Positions 1 through 8,524 are shown, numbered from the stretch's first letter. The stretch is DNA of 64,000 nucleotides from Crocinitomicaceae bacterium (GCA_022447585.1 JAKVAR010000009.1:183133-247132), one strand, 5' to 3'. Notes: generated by a model not told the origin, from the sequence alone. Numbers and translations are program-made.

Positions 1-485
1 AATTCTCCCTTGAAAGAATAGATAACAACATCGTCTTCAATTATTTTTCCAATTATTTTTCCTGATTTAATTTCGAATTGAACAGTTTTATATTCTAAAT
101 CTTGATTTTTTAAGTCAAAATCTAGTTTGATAGGGGAATTGTTATATAATAATGTATTCTTCAATCGACCTAAACGATAAAGTTTACATTTTAAGTTAAG
201 GGAGTCAAGCGCTTTTTCAATAATCAAAGGTGACTGTAGAAGTTCAGCTTCGGCTTCAATTTTGTTTTCAGTACTTATTACATCAAAGTCTCCATAAAGG
301 TTATTTCCACTAAAACCGAACTTTTGATCATCTAGTTTTATTTTGGATATAGTTCGATAAGTATTTGGCGTATAATCAACTATTTTTTTTGCTAGAAATA
401 GAGCACAAATAAAAATGATGAAAATCATTGGTAATCCCTTTATTAAAGGTAAGAGCTGCTTCTTTATTTTTTGATACCCATTCAT
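1..485 (-). CDS. Wzz/BY-kinase-type polysaccharide chain-length protein, partial
   Basis: Only the N-terminal ~160 residues lie in the window; the gene runs off the left edge. Reading the minus strand from the ATG at 485-483 gives a short basic cytoplasmic N-terminus (MNGYQKIKKQLLPLIKG), a hydrophobic helix at about residues 18-33 (PMIFIIFICALFLAKK), then an extracytoplasmic part. That is the topology of Wzz/GumC chain-length determinants, which in Bacteroidota often carry a C-terminal tyrosine autokinase. The ATG overlaps the stop of the upstream Wza-like gene by one base (TAATG), so the two are probably translationally coupled. By family it would sit in the inner membrane, contact the Wza exporter and set polymer length. 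Whether a kinase domain follows cannot be seen. Confidence 0.72.
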   Translation of the reverse strand, partial: MNGYQKIKKQLLPLIKGLPMIFIIFICALFLAKKIVDYTPNTYRTISKIKLDDQKFGFSGNNLYGDFDVISTENKIEAEAELLQSPLIIEKALDSLNLKCKLYRLGRLKNTLLYNNSPIKLDFDLKNQDLEYKTVQFEIKSGKIIGKIIEDDVVIYSFKGE

Positions 486-1207
486 TATTTCAAGAATAAA
501 GTTGCAATAATTCCTATTGCTGTTACAGCGCTGGCGAACGGAATGATTGTAGATGCTTTCTGTTCAAATATCTTCCTTCTTTGAGATGGTACAACAATGA
601 TATCACCAGACTTGATTAAAATCGAATGCGGATTATTGGGTTCAATTAAGGATAGGTCAATGGTATAACTGATATTTTCTCTGATTAATTGAATTTTATT
701 TAGATCAGCATAATTCATATATCCTTGAGCAAAACCGATTGCATCAGAGATATTATTTTTGTCTTTTTCTAGGAGGTAGTTTCCAGGTGTTCTTACTTCG
801 CCCAATACAGAAACTGTTCGATTCATAACCTTAACAACTATGATTGGATTAACTAAATACTTGGAATATACTGTTTCGAGTGAATCCGAAGCTTCAGAAC
901 AAGTAAGACCACCTAATTGAAATACACCAATTTTTGGCAAGCTTACTTGTCCGTTAGCCTCTACGAGAACCCACTTCCCATATGCTTCGTTAGAATTGTA
1001 AATGCTGAATACAGATCCAATACTAAGATTATCATTATCCCAGATGCTGAAATTTATCTTGTCATCCGGTTTTATTATATATTCATAGTTTTCACTTGTT
1101 AACGGTAAATCTGATAGATCTCCGCTGTTATTAGTAAAAAGGTATTTCTGAGACCTGCAAGAGCATAGGATCAGAATGATCGCAAATAGAAGTGGGTATA
1201 ATTTCAT
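485..1207 (-). CDS. Wza-like polysaccharide export lipoprotein (poly_export/SLBB)
   Basis: A 240-residue exporter. The N-terminus is a lipoprotein signal ending LILCSC, with Cys17 the likely lipidated residue. A polysaccharide-export domain follows at about 40-120 (YIIKPDDKINFSIWDND is typical) and one SLBB domain at about 130-205 (VSVLGEVRTPGNYLL). A hydrophobic C-terminal helix (about 217-238) replaces the amphipathic helix of E. coli Wza; C-terminal anchors of this sort are usual in Bacteroidota homologues. It is shorter than E. coli Wza (about 380), having one SLBB domain. It is followed with a one-base overlap by the Wzz-like gene and preceded by two small receiver genes, tying polysaccharide export to signalling. 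Confidence 0.87.
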   Translation of the reverse strand: MKLYPLLFAIILILCSCRSQKYLFTNNSGDLSDLPLTSENYEYIIKPDDKINFSIWDNDNLSIGSVFSIYNSNEAYGKWVLVEANGQVSLPKIGVFQLGGLTCSEASDSLETVYSKYLVNPIIVVKVMNRTVSVLGEVRTPGNYLLEKDKNNISDAIGFAQGYMNYADLNKIQLIRENISYTIDLSLIEPNNPHSILIKSGDIIVVPSQRRKIFEQKASTIIPFASAVTAIGIIATLFLK

Positions 1208-1217
1208 AATGTTTGTT

Positions 1218-1652
1218 TTAAAAGAATAGTTTGAATAGACGACTCCTTTTGAATAAATTCATTTGATCAGGAACAGTTTCCTTGTTGTTTTCAATTACTT
1301 TCCTTACAACGCTGGGCAACTTTTTAAGATTCTCAGTAGATTTTTCAATATAATCAAAGGCTCCATATTTGATGGCCGTTATTGCTACACTCATTTTTTC
1401 TTGACCAGACAGGTATATTACTTGGGTGTTTGGGTTGTTTCCTTTTAACTTTCTTAATATTTCTATTCCTGTCAAATCAGAAAAATGATGATCAAGAATT
1501 ATTATTTCTTTTGGGTCATTCGATGTAAGAAACTCCCGAGGGTTAGTATAAATTTTAGAGCTTCTAAAGCCTTGATTTTTAAGCGTTTCTTGTATCAGGT
1601 TAGCGAAGAATAAGTCATCTTCAACGATACATATATTGTAGTTGTATTCCAT
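1218..1652 (-). CDS. Single-domain response regulator (REC)
   Basis: A 144-residue receiver with no output domain. The phosphorylation site looks complete: acidic pair E11-D13 (IVEDD), phospho-acceptor Asp54 (IILDHH), Ser82 in the Thr/Ser position (YLSGQE) and Lys104 (YIEKS). The last ~25 residues are basic and may be a tail for protein contact. It lies 10 bases upstream of the Wza-like gene and 11 bases downstream of a second receiver-like gene, so it is probably co-transcribed with the export genes. It resembles the receiver of the NtrC-type regulator at 5444-6784 (both have LSGQE/ISGQE and AxxYIxK). Likely partner of the hybrid kinase at 2151-4904; that pairing is inference. Confidence 0.85.
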   Translation of the reverse strand: MEYNYNICIVEDDLFFANLIQETLKNQGFRSSKIYTNPREFLTSNDPKEIIILDHHFSDLTGIEILRKLKGNNPNTQVIYLSGQEKMSVAITAIKYGAFDYIEKSTENLKKLPSVVRKVIENNKETVPDQMNLFKRSRLFKLFF

Positions 1653-1663
1653 GATTAATTGAG

Positions 1664-2017
1664 TTAGTGAAGTATTCTTTTTAAATCGTTAATGAATCTT
1701 TCTGAAAAGCTGTAGCAGCTATTCGGTATATTCATTTTGCTATTATTTGTTTCGCAGTATTCTGGTGATAGCCAAATGATAGCCTCTTCAGGGTTATTGG
1801 ATTTTATTTTTCTAATAATTGATTTCATCCAAACCTTATTTTCAGAATTATGAAAATAATCGTCTAATAAAATTAAGTCTGGTGCATAATTCTCAATGTT
1901 TGAGATTAAATTTTTAGAAATATCGAATTTTTCGATGTTGACTTTTTTTGAATTCAAGAATGTCGACCAAAAGGATGTATCGATTTTATTTCTAGTGATT
2001 ATAAGTAGTTTAGACAT
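1664..2017 (-). CDS. Degenerate receiver-like protein (pseudo-receiver)
   Basis: A 117-residue protein with the beta-alpha pattern of a receiver. LILLDDYF at 48-55 matches the phospho-acceptor strand (Asp52/53) and WLSPE at 82-86 matches the Ser/Thr position. The acidic pair after strand 1 is replaced by TRNK (residues 8-11), and the conserved lysine near the end is missing (CYSFSERF). It therefore probably does not bind magnesium normally and may act as a non-phosphorylated binding partner. It is 11 bases upstream of the intact receiver. Assignment rests on the fold pattern and context, so a different Rossmann-like fold is possible. Confidence 0.6.
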   Translation of the reverse strand: MSKLLIITRNKIDTSFWSTFLNSKKVNIEKFDISKNLISNIENYAPDLILLDDYFHNSENKVWMKSIIRKIKSNNPEEAIIWLSPEYCETNNSKMNIPNSCYSFSERFINDLKRILH

Positions 2018-2150
2018 AGGAAATATTTTTTGCTTCCTATGTTCTAGTAAGATTTACGCCAAAGTGATAAGTTACTGAAATACAGTGGTTTGGTGTTTTT
2101 TCACTGTCCCTTGCGTCTCGTTTTGGGACAAAAAAAGTATATTTGGGAGC
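2018..2150 (-). promoter_or_regulatory. Intergenic leader with nested inverted repeats before the receiver/export genes
   Basis: This 133-base gap separates the H-NOX/kinase operon from the receiver and export genes on the same strand. It holds three inverted repeats: TAGGAA/TTCCTA around an 11-base spacer next to the start codon (about 2017-2041), ACAGTG/CACTGT (about 2081-2107), and GTCCC/GGGAC (about 2106-2130). These could be regulator sites or RNA hairpins. I could not find a convincing sigma-54 -24/-12 element: the nearest candidate (TTGGCGTAAATC) lacks the -12 GC. Confidence 0.35.
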
Positions 2151-4904
2151 TTAATTCGATTTTAAAAAGTAAATAAAATCAGTAAGAAAGGAATGGATTA
2201 TAGGACTATTATTCATTATAAACTCAATATCCTCCGAATTTTCTATTTCATTAGCCAGTCTATGTTCCTCTTTAAACCCGAAAAAATCCATAGAAGGTTT
2301 TAATTTATGCAAGATAAATTTAATTTTTTCGATATCATGTTCTTTAATTCCAGTTTCCAATAATTGAGCTTCCGAATCAGCTGATTTTAAAAATATTTCA
2401 ATCATCCTTTCCAGAAAAGCGTGATCATTATTAGCGTTTATTAGAGCTTTTGATTTATTAAAAGAAACTTTTGCTGTTGATTTTTGAGCTGTGAATTTCA
2501 TTATAACTTTGAGCAGTTCATTTTGGTTGTATGGTTTTGAAAGATATCCATTCATTCCAGCTTCTATATATTTCATGCGCTCTCCTTCAACAACATTTGC
2601 CGTAAGCGCGATAATTGGAGTGATTATCCCCATTTTATTACGAAGAATTCGAGTACAATCAAGACCTCCCAAGTTAGGCATGCGAATATCCATTAAAATT
2701 AAATCAAACGTATTATTCTTTAGTATTTCTATTGCATGCTCTCCATCATATGAAAGTTCAACAACACAATTCCATTTTTCAAGAATTGTTTGAGCCATGT
2801 ATCTATTTATTTCATTGCCTTCAACGACTAAAACTCTCATTTCATTTAGGTTCACTTCGTTTATGTCATTATTTAATCCGTCGTACTTCTCAAATTCATT
2901 TTGAAGCTTTTTAAAACTTAAGTTGAAATAGAAATTACTGCCAATTTCGGGTTGACTTTCTACCTTTAATTTCCCTCCTTGTAAATGAATTAATTTTTGA
3001 GTGATAGGAAGTCCTAAACCTGTTCCTCCATATAATCTCGTTGTAGATGAATTAGCCTGCTCAAAACTGTTAAATATTTTTTTTATTTTATCTTTTTGAA
3101 TTCCAATACCGGAATCTTTAACAGAGAAATGAATTAAGACATCATTTTTATTATCCTCAATTATTTTTACTTCAATTGAGATAAAACCTTTGTCGGTAAA
3201 TTTGATTGCGTTATTAAATAGATTTAGAATAATTTGATTCATTCTGGTCGGATCTCCTAGATATATTTCAATTTTCGGGTCAAGTTTTACTTGCACTTGA
3301 ATTTCTTTATCATGAATTTCTAAACCTGCAGTTTTTACAATGTTATCAATAATTTTAGGGAGGTTTAACGGTATTTCCTCAAAGTCTAATTGATCACTGT
3401 CAATTTTAGAGAAATCTAAGATGTCATTGATAATTATTAAAAGGTTTTGAGTTGAGAATTGTATGGCTTCTACATACCCTTGATTTTCATGATTAAGTCG
3501 GTTCTGAGAAAGAAGTTCAGCCATTCCATTTATTGCATTTAATGGAGTTCTGATTTCATGGCTCATGTTAGCTAGGAATAATTCTCTAGATTTTACAGAC
3601 TCCTCTGCAATTTCCTTGGCTTTTCTTAATTCTTGCTCCATTAATTTCCTGTCGGAAATATTCAAATGAATACCGATTGATCCAGCAAAATTACCATTCG
3701 TATCATAATAGGGAGCGCCACTAATAATTACCCAAAAAAGTTCGCCATTTTTCGCTTTGAGTTGTACTTCATATACACTAGATTCATTTTTTAATCGTTT
3801 TTTTGACTCAGATTCCATCACCGACCTAAATTCTTTAGGAAGAAGTGTTTCTTGAGCATTTTTCCCGATCAAATCGTTTTGTTCATAGCCATATAGCTCG
3901 CAAAATTTTGGATATGCTTTCGTAATAATTCCATTGGTATCAACCTCTAGAAGACCTAATTCTAGGTTCTCCATTATGTTTCTGTACTTTTCTTCGTTTT
4001 GATGTAAGGACTTTTGAATTTTCTTTCTTTCGGTAATGTCTTTAGCAATTGCGATGAATTCGTTTTCACTTTCATTTATGTCGACCGTTTGCCCAAGCCA
4101 AATTTGATCACCATTTTTTGTAATCACTGGGAATTCAATATAAGACGATTTTTCCCCTTTACTAATCTGATCTTGATAAAATTTACTTAATTTGATGTAT
4201 GTTGAATGATCTAGAAATTTAGAAAAATGATGTCCAATAAGTTCTGATTTTGAATAATTGCTAATGTTAATGACCTTGGGGTTTATATAAGTAATTATCC
4301 CTTTTTTATCGCATTTGTATATCAGATCGCTCATGTTTTCCACAAGGTTTTGATATTTGATTCTATTGATCTCTCTTTCTTTTTTTACCAATAGTTCTTC
4401 AGTAATGTCTTTGATCATTACTAATCGACAAATTTGATTTTGAAAAATAATATTGGAACCAGAGGTTTCTACATCTATAGTTCTATTATCCTTAGTAATA
4501 TGTTTCCATTGATGAGAACTCCCAGTTGTAATTCCATATTCAATGTAATTTTTGATCTTAGCCAATTCATCATTCATATGTAAATCATGAATGAATAATT
4601 CAGTGAATTCAGCTTTACTATAATTGTACTTGAGAACAGCGGTGTCATTAACAGCAAGAATTCTTAAATCGCTTTTTCGATAAACAAGCATCGGGAAGGG
4701 ATTCTTTTCGAAAAGTACACTTAATTCATTTGTTCTTTTTTCTACCTCTTCCGTTCTTTCTCGTACTTTAATCTCTAATGACTCATTTAATTGAATCAAG
4801 GATTGATTGCTTTTATATAATTCAAGACTTTTTTCTTCCATTAACTTTTCAGCGGCCTTTCTTGCAAGTCGCTCACGTTTAAGTATTTGAATTATATCGT
4901 CCAA
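2151..4904 (-). CDS. Hybrid sensor histidine kinase: coiled coil, three PAS, HisKA, HATPase, REC, HPt
   Basis: A 917-residue cytoplasmic kinase; no transmembrane helix is visible. Order: charged coiled coil (1-60), PAS domains at about 62-170, 185-295 and 305-422, HisKA with His449 in NMSHEIRTP, HATPase at about 545-665 (N box NLFNNAIKF, G boxes DSGIGI and GGTGLGL), receiver at about 689-800 (acceptor Asp739, Thr768, Lys790), and HPt at about 825-917 with His866 (LHKLKP). The receiver acidic pair reads Glu695-Gly696 instead of the usual Asp/Glu-Asp, which may weaken metal binding. The gene starts 6 bases after the H-NOX gene, so H-NOX is the probable input, as in known H-NOX/histidine kinase pairs. 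HPt output should go to the NtrC-type regulator and/or the receiver proteins next door. Confidence 0.9.
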   Translation of the reverse strand: MDDIIQILKRERLARKAAEKLMEEKSLELYKSNQSLIQLNESLEIKVRERTEEVEKRTNELSVLFEKNPFPMLVYRKSDLRILAVNDTAVLKYNYSKAEFTELFIHDLHMNDELAKIKNYIEYGITTGSSHQWKHITKDNRTIDVETSGSNIIFQNQICRLVMIKDITEELLVKKEREINRIKYQNLVENMSDLIYKCDKKGIITYINPKVINISNYSKSELIGHHFSKFLDHSTYIKLSKFYQDQISKGEKSSYIEFPVITKNGDQIWLGQTVDINESENEFIAIAKDITERKKIQKSLHQNEEKYRNIMENLELGLLEVDTNGIITKAYPKFCELYGYEQNDLIGKNAQETLLPKEFRSVMESESKKRLKNESSVYEVQLKAKNGELFWVIISGAPYYDTNGNFAGSIGIHLNISDRKLMEQELRKAKEIAEESVKSRELFLANMSHEIRTPLNAINGMAELLSQNRLNHENQGYVEAIQFSTQNLLIIINDILDFSKIDSDQLDFEEIPLNLPKIIDNIVKTAGLEIHDKEIQVQVKLDPKIEIYLGDPTRMNQIILNLFNNAIKFTDKGFISIEVKIIEDNKNDVLIHFSVKDSGIGIQKDKIKKIFNSFEQANSSTTRLYGGTGLGLPITQKLIHLQGGKLKVESQPEIGSNFYFNLSFKKLQNEFEKYDGLNNDINEVNLNEMRVLVVEGNEINRYMAQTILEKWNCVVELSYDGEHAIEILKNNTFDLILMDIRMPNLGGLDCTRILRNKMGIITPIIALTANVVEGERMKYIEAGMNGYLSKPYNQNELLKVIMKFTAQKSTAKVSFNKSKALINANNDHAFLERMIEIFLKSADSEAQLLETGIKEHDIEKIKFILHKLKPSMDFFGFKEEHRLANEIENSEDIEFIMNNSPIIHSFLTDFIYFLKSN

Positions 4905-4910
4905 ATTAAA

Positions 4911-5447
4911 TTACTTTGAGATTATGAATGTTACATCAGCACCCTTTTCATCGTTTTTAGTATACTCAATGTCAAATCCCTCTTTAAAATGTGAAATACA
5001 TCCAGCAAGTAAACCATGTGCAAAATGGTATAGTGCTCGTTCAGAAATGTAGTTCATCTCTAGTTTATTTTCACTGACTAAATTAGTTTTGAATTTGGGT
5101 AACTCCGCGTCAGGGTATAATTTAAGAACTTCAACATGAATGTGATTATCAATGGACTCCAGAAAAGAAATGGTTGTTACTTCCGATGAAATTAGCGAAG
5201 GGTAGAGTCGACAAAAACTGCTGAATAAATATTCGCCATATGCATAAAGTAATTTGGGAATTGGAATTTTTGATAGTTTACTTAATTCATGAACTAAAAT
5301 GTGCATTTCAGATGATTTGTAAGTCCCAATAGAGGTGTAGACTCCTTTGGATGCGAGTTTTTCTTCTACAATAATTTTATTTGCCACTGAATAACCAAAG
5401 TTACTCTCTACCATTTCCATAAACTCTGTAAATATTATCCCTTTCAT
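4911..5447 (-). CDS. H-NOX (haem-nitric oxide/oxygen binding) sensor protein
   Basis: A 178-residue stand-alone H-NOX domain, the usual length. It starts MKGIIFTEFMEMVE as the family does. The proximal haem ligand is His104 (NHIHVEVLKLYP), and the YxSxR motif that holds the haem propionates is Tyr133-Ser135-Arg137 (NYISERALYHFAHGLLAG). The residue matching the distal-pocket Tyr140 of oxygen-binding H-NOX proteins is Phe142, which by family knowledge predicts NO rather than O2 binding. Its start codon overlaps the stop of the NtrC-type gene by 4 bases (ATGA), and the hybrid kinase follows 6 bases later, so all three should be one transcript. Confidence 0.95.
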   Translation of the reverse strand: MKGIIFTEFMEMVESNFGYSVANKIIVEEKLASKGVYTSIGTYKSSEMHILVHELSKLSKIPIPKLLYAYGEYLFSSFCRLYPSLISSEVTTISFLESIDNHIHVEVLKLYPDAELPKFKTNLVSENKLEMNYISERALYHFAHGLLAGCISHFKEGFDIEYTKNDEKGADVTFIISK

Positions 5448-6784
5448 ATTTCCTCTTTTAACATTCTATAAATTGTTGATTTTCCTATGTTTAGCTTTTC
5501 GGCAACCAAAAGAACATTGTTTGAATACTTCTCCATATAGTAGGATAAGATTTTGTGCTCATATTCTCTCATAGTAAAGTCACTTCCTTCTAAAAGATTC
5601 ATTGGGTTCCTAGTATTGTACTGGATGTTTTCGGCTTCTATTGACTCATTGTCAGAAAGTACAATAGCTAAATCAATAATAGATTTTAGCTCTCTAATAT
5701 TTCCTGGAAATCTATAAGACAATAGTTTTTTTGAAGCATCTTCCGAGAGTTTTTTTGGTTGATAGCCATTTTCTTCAACAAATAGATCTATAAAATGCTT
5801 GGCCAGAATGATTATGTCTTCTTTTCTCTCTCTTAAGCTTGGAAGTTTTATTGGTAATCCTATTAATCTATAGTATAAATCTTCTCTAAACGTACCTTGA
5901 TTAACATTATCGGCTAAATCATTATGTGTAGCAGAAATGATTCTACAATTGATCTTTTTGATTCCATTACCTCCGACCCTCGTTATTTCTCTCTCCTGAA
6001 GAACACGCAGTAATTTCGATTGCATAGAAAGATCCATTTCACCAATTTCATCAAGAAAAAGAGTACCTTTTCCAGCTTCCTCAAATTTTCCTATTCGTTG
6101 TTGAACTGCGCCAGTGAAGGCTCCTTTTTCATGTCCAAACAATTCACTTTCAATTAATTCACTTGGAATAGCAGAAACATTAACGGCTATAAATGGCTCT
6201 TTTTTTCTATCTGAATTGAAGTGAATAGCCTTAGCGGTAATTTCTTTTCCGGTTCCCGTTTCACCTGTAATTGAGATGTTTATATTGCTTTTTGTAGCTT
6301 TTGTAAGAAGTTCAAAAAGAGCTTTTATTTGTTGCGAACTACCTTTGATTTGCGAAGAGAAATCATACTTTATGGATACTTCTTTTCTCAATTGGCTTAC
6401 TTCGTTCTGAAGATTAAGTTTTTCTTTAATTCTGATTATTGTATTCCAAAGAATTTCTTTAATCTGTTCATTTTTAACAATATAGGTGTATGCTCCCATA
6501 TTCATAAGTCCTATTGCAACTTCTATATCTTCTTGACCAGAGATGATTATTACTTCTTTGTCAGGATATTCATACTTTATTTTTTGGAGGAGTTGCTCTC
6601 CGTTGGTGTCAGGCAGACTATAGTCTAAGGTAATAATGTCTGTGTCCTTGTTGATTTTCTCTAATAGTGTTTTACCATCTTTAGCGATGTCAACGTTAAT
6701 GTCGTCATGCAGGTTTAAATGGTATGACAGGAATTCAGAGTACCATTCGTCATCTTCGGTAATTAGAATATTGGTTAACTTCAT
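5444..6784 (-). CDS. Sigma-54-dependent NtrC-family response regulator
   Basis: A 446-residue activator. Receiver at 1-120 with Asp11/Asp12, acceptor Asp54 (ITLDYS), Ser82 and Lys104. AAA+ domain at about 145-375 with Walker A GETGTGKE at 174-181, the sigma-54 contact loop GAFTGA at 221-226, and Walker B (TLFLDEIGEM) near 241-250. A Fis-type helix-turn-helix is at the C-terminus (VAEKLNIGKSTIYRMLKEE). It is first in the operon with H-NOX and the hybrid kinase. By family, phosphorylation allows DNA-bound oligomers to open sigma-54 promoters; here the target could be the nearby exopolysaccharide genes, but no sigma-54 promoter was found there. Two dyad repeats just upstream may be its own operator. 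Confidence 0.94.
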   Translation of the reverse strand: MKLTNILITEDDEWYSEFLSYHLNLHDDINVDIAKDGKTLLEKINKDTDIITLDYSLPDTNGEQLLQKIKYEYPDKEVIIISGQEDIEVAIGLMNMGAYTYIVKNEQIKEILWNTIIRIKEKLNLQNEVSQLRKEVSIKYDFSSQIKGSSQQIKALFELLTKATKSNINISITGETGTGKEITAKAIHFNSDRKKEPFIAVNVSAIPSELIESELFGHEKGAFTGAVQQRIGKFEEAGKGTLFLDEIGEMDLSMQSKLLRVLQEREITRVGGNGIKKINCRIISATHNDLADNVNQGTFREDLYYRLIGLPIKLPSLRERKEDIIILAKHFIDLFVEENGYQPKKLSEDASKKLLSYRFPGNIRELKSIIDLAIVLSDNESIEAENIQYNTRNPMNLLEGSDFTMREYEHKILSYYMEKYSNNVLLVAEKLNIGKSTIYRMLKEEI

Positions 6785-6829
6785 ATTCCCAATTTAGGAA
6801 TAAAATACGGCTAATCCAAATATGGGAAT
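6785..6829. promoter_or_regulatory. Paired dyads upstream of the NtrC-type regulator
   Basis: Two 17-base dyads lie in the 51-base gap before the regulator start. Site 1 (6785-6801) is a perfect ATTCC-N7-GGAAT. Site 2 (6813-6829) is AATCC-N7-GGAAT, one arm base off. Their centres are 28 bases apart. They are placed where an operator for autoregulation would be; the binding protein is unknown. Confidence 0.4.
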
Positions 6830-6835
6830 AGTGAA

Positions 6836-8428
6836 TTACTCTTCTAATTTAAACTCGGAAGTTTTGTGAAATTTAATTTCTGGATAGTCTTGTTCAGCCA
6901 TTGTCAATAAGAATGGTGTTTCTGCTAGAAACACTAAATTATCGTCTTTATCCGTTGCGATATAACGTGTTTTTGACTTTTTAAAAGCCTCAAGTTGTTC
7001 CTTGTTGTCTGTCGTTATCCAGCAAGCTTTAAAGTAGTTCTTAGGGGCAAATCGACATTTCGCTCCGTATTCATGTTCCAATCGGTAATTAATCACCTCG
7101 AACTGGAGTTGACCTACCGTACCAATGATTTTTCTGTTACCAGGTTGTTGAATAAACAATTGAGCAACGCCTTCATCCATTAATTGGCGAATACCTTTGT
7201 CTAATTGCTTAGATTTCATAGGGTCTAAATTCTCAAGCTCCATGAATATTTCAGGAGAGAAACTAGGAATTCCTTTGAATGTAAATTTTTCACCTTCGTT
7301 TAAAGTATCTCCAATCTTAAAGTTTCCCGAATCGTATAACCCAATTACATCACCAGGGAATGCTTCATCTATAACACTTTTGTCTTGTGCTAGGAAAGAG
7401 GTGGGATTCGGAAACTTTATTTTCTTCCCAAGTCTCACATGGTTGTAGAAAGTATTTCTTTGGAATTTACCCGACACAATTCGTAAGAAGGCAATTCTAT
7501 CTCTGTGTTTTGGGTCTAGATTAGCGTGAATCTTAAATACGAATCCGGAGAACTTATCATCTCCTGGTTCAATTTCTCGTAAACTAGTTTCTCTTCCTCT
7601 TGGTGAAGGAGAGATTTCACAAAAAGCATTCAGTAATTCTTGAACACCAAAGTTGTTCACGGCAGAACCAAAGAAAACAGGAGCAACATCCCCAGCTAAA
7701 TAAGTTTCTCTATCAAAATGATCATATACACCGTCTATCATTTCAATTTCTTCTCTTAATTCGTCTGCTTCAGATTCTCCAATAATTTCGGTTAAAATAG
7801 GATCTTCTAAATTGCTAATTGATGAAATATCATCAGAAATTCCAGTTTTGTTAGGCGAGAATAAATTTAGACTTTTCTTGTATATGTTATAAACCCCTTT
7901 GAATCGGTCTCCCATCCCAATAGGCCAAGAAAGAGGTGTTACCTTAATGTCTAATTTCGATTCTAATTCATCGAGTAAATCGAATGATTCCTTACCATCT
8001 CTATCCAATTTATTTACAAAGATAATTACCGGTGTTTTACGCATACGACAAACCTCCATTAAGCGCTCTGTTTGCGCCTCAACACCACTTGCAACGTCGA
8101 TTACAAGAATAACACTATCTACTGCTGTAAGCGTTCGGAAGGTGTCTTCTGCGAAATCTTTGTGACCAGGAGTATCTAGGATATTTATTTGCTTATTGTT
8201 ATAATTAAATGCCATAACCGATGTAGCAACGGAAATACCCCTTTGTTTTTCAATTTCCATGAAATCGGATGTAGCTGTTTTCTTTATTTTGTTGTTTTTT
8301 ACAGCACCTGCAGATTGTATCGCGCCTCCAAAAAGAAGTAATTTTTCCGTCAAAGTAGTCTTTCCGGCATCTGGGTGGGAGATAATACCAAAGGTTCTTC
8401 TCTTATCGATTTCTGCTGTGTTGCTCAT
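6836..8428 (-). CDS. prfC: Peptide chain release factor 3
   Basis: A 530-residue translational GTPase of RF3 length. G motifs are clear: [10 protein letters not shown] (G1, about 17-26), the RGIS switch I motif, DTPGHKDF (G3) and NKLDRDG (G4). The RF3-type C-terminal half includes [22 protein letters not shown]3 uses GTP to recycle RF1 and RF2 from ribosomes after termination and acts in the cytoplasm. A good promoter lies 20-50 bases upstream. The gene is monocistronic by layout, ending about 50 bases before the dyads of the regulator gene. Confidence 0.97.
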   Translation of the reverse strand: MSNTAEIDKRRTFGIISHPDAGKTTLTEKLLLFGGAIQSAGAVKNNKIKKTATSDFMEIEKQRGISVATSVMAFNYNNKQINILDTPGHKDFAEDTFRTLTAVDSVILVIDVASGVEAQTERLMEVCRMRKTPVIIFVNKLDRDGKESFDLLDELESKLDIKVTPLSWPIGMGDRFKGVYNIYKKSLNLFSPNKTGISDDISSISNLEDPILTEIIGESEADELREEIEMIDGVYDHFDRETYLAGDVAPVFFGSAVNNFGVQELLNAFCEISPSPRGRETSLREIEPGDDKFSGFVFKIHANLDPKHRDRIAFLRIVSGKFQRNTFYNHVRLGKKIKFPNPTSFLAQDKSVIDEAFPGDVIGLYDSGNFKIGDTLNEGEKFTFKGIPSFSPEIFMELENLDPMKSKQLDKGIRQLMDEGVAQLFIQQPGNRKIIGTVGQLQFEVINYRLEHEYGAKCRFAPKNYFKACWITTDNKEQLEAFKKSKTRYIATDKDDNLVFLAETPFLLTMAEQDYPEIKFHKTSEFKLEE

Positions 8429-8448
8429 AAAAAATAATAATTGGACTG

Positions 8449-8478
8449 CGAAGTTACTGAATAAAGGAAACTCAACAA
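8449..8478 (-). promoter_or_regulatory. Bacteroidota-type promoter for prfC
   Basis: On the minus strand TTG (8478-8476) is followed by exactly 19 bases and then TAACTTCG (8456-8449), one base off the Bacteroidota -7 consensus TAnnTTTG. It lies just upstream of the prfC ATG at 8428, so the leader would be short. Confidence 0.5.
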
Positions 8479-8488
8479 GTTAATCCCA

Positions 8489-8521
8489 TAAAAAAAGCGC
8501 TTAAATCTAGATTCAAGCGCT
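8489..8521 (-). terminator. Rho-independent terminator after the small secreted protein
   Basis: An inverted repeat with arms of about 13 bases (AGCGCTTAAATCT against AGATTCAAGCGCT, one mismatch) is followed on the minus strand by a run of seven T. It ends transcription from 8542-8937 before the prfC promoter. Confidence 0.75.
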
Positions 8522-8524
8522 GTA

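Noticed and set aside
2018-2150. Possible sigma-54 promoter TTGGCG...TTAC on the minus strand
   Set aside because: The -12 GC is absent and spacing is wrong, so I did not annotate it as a promoter.
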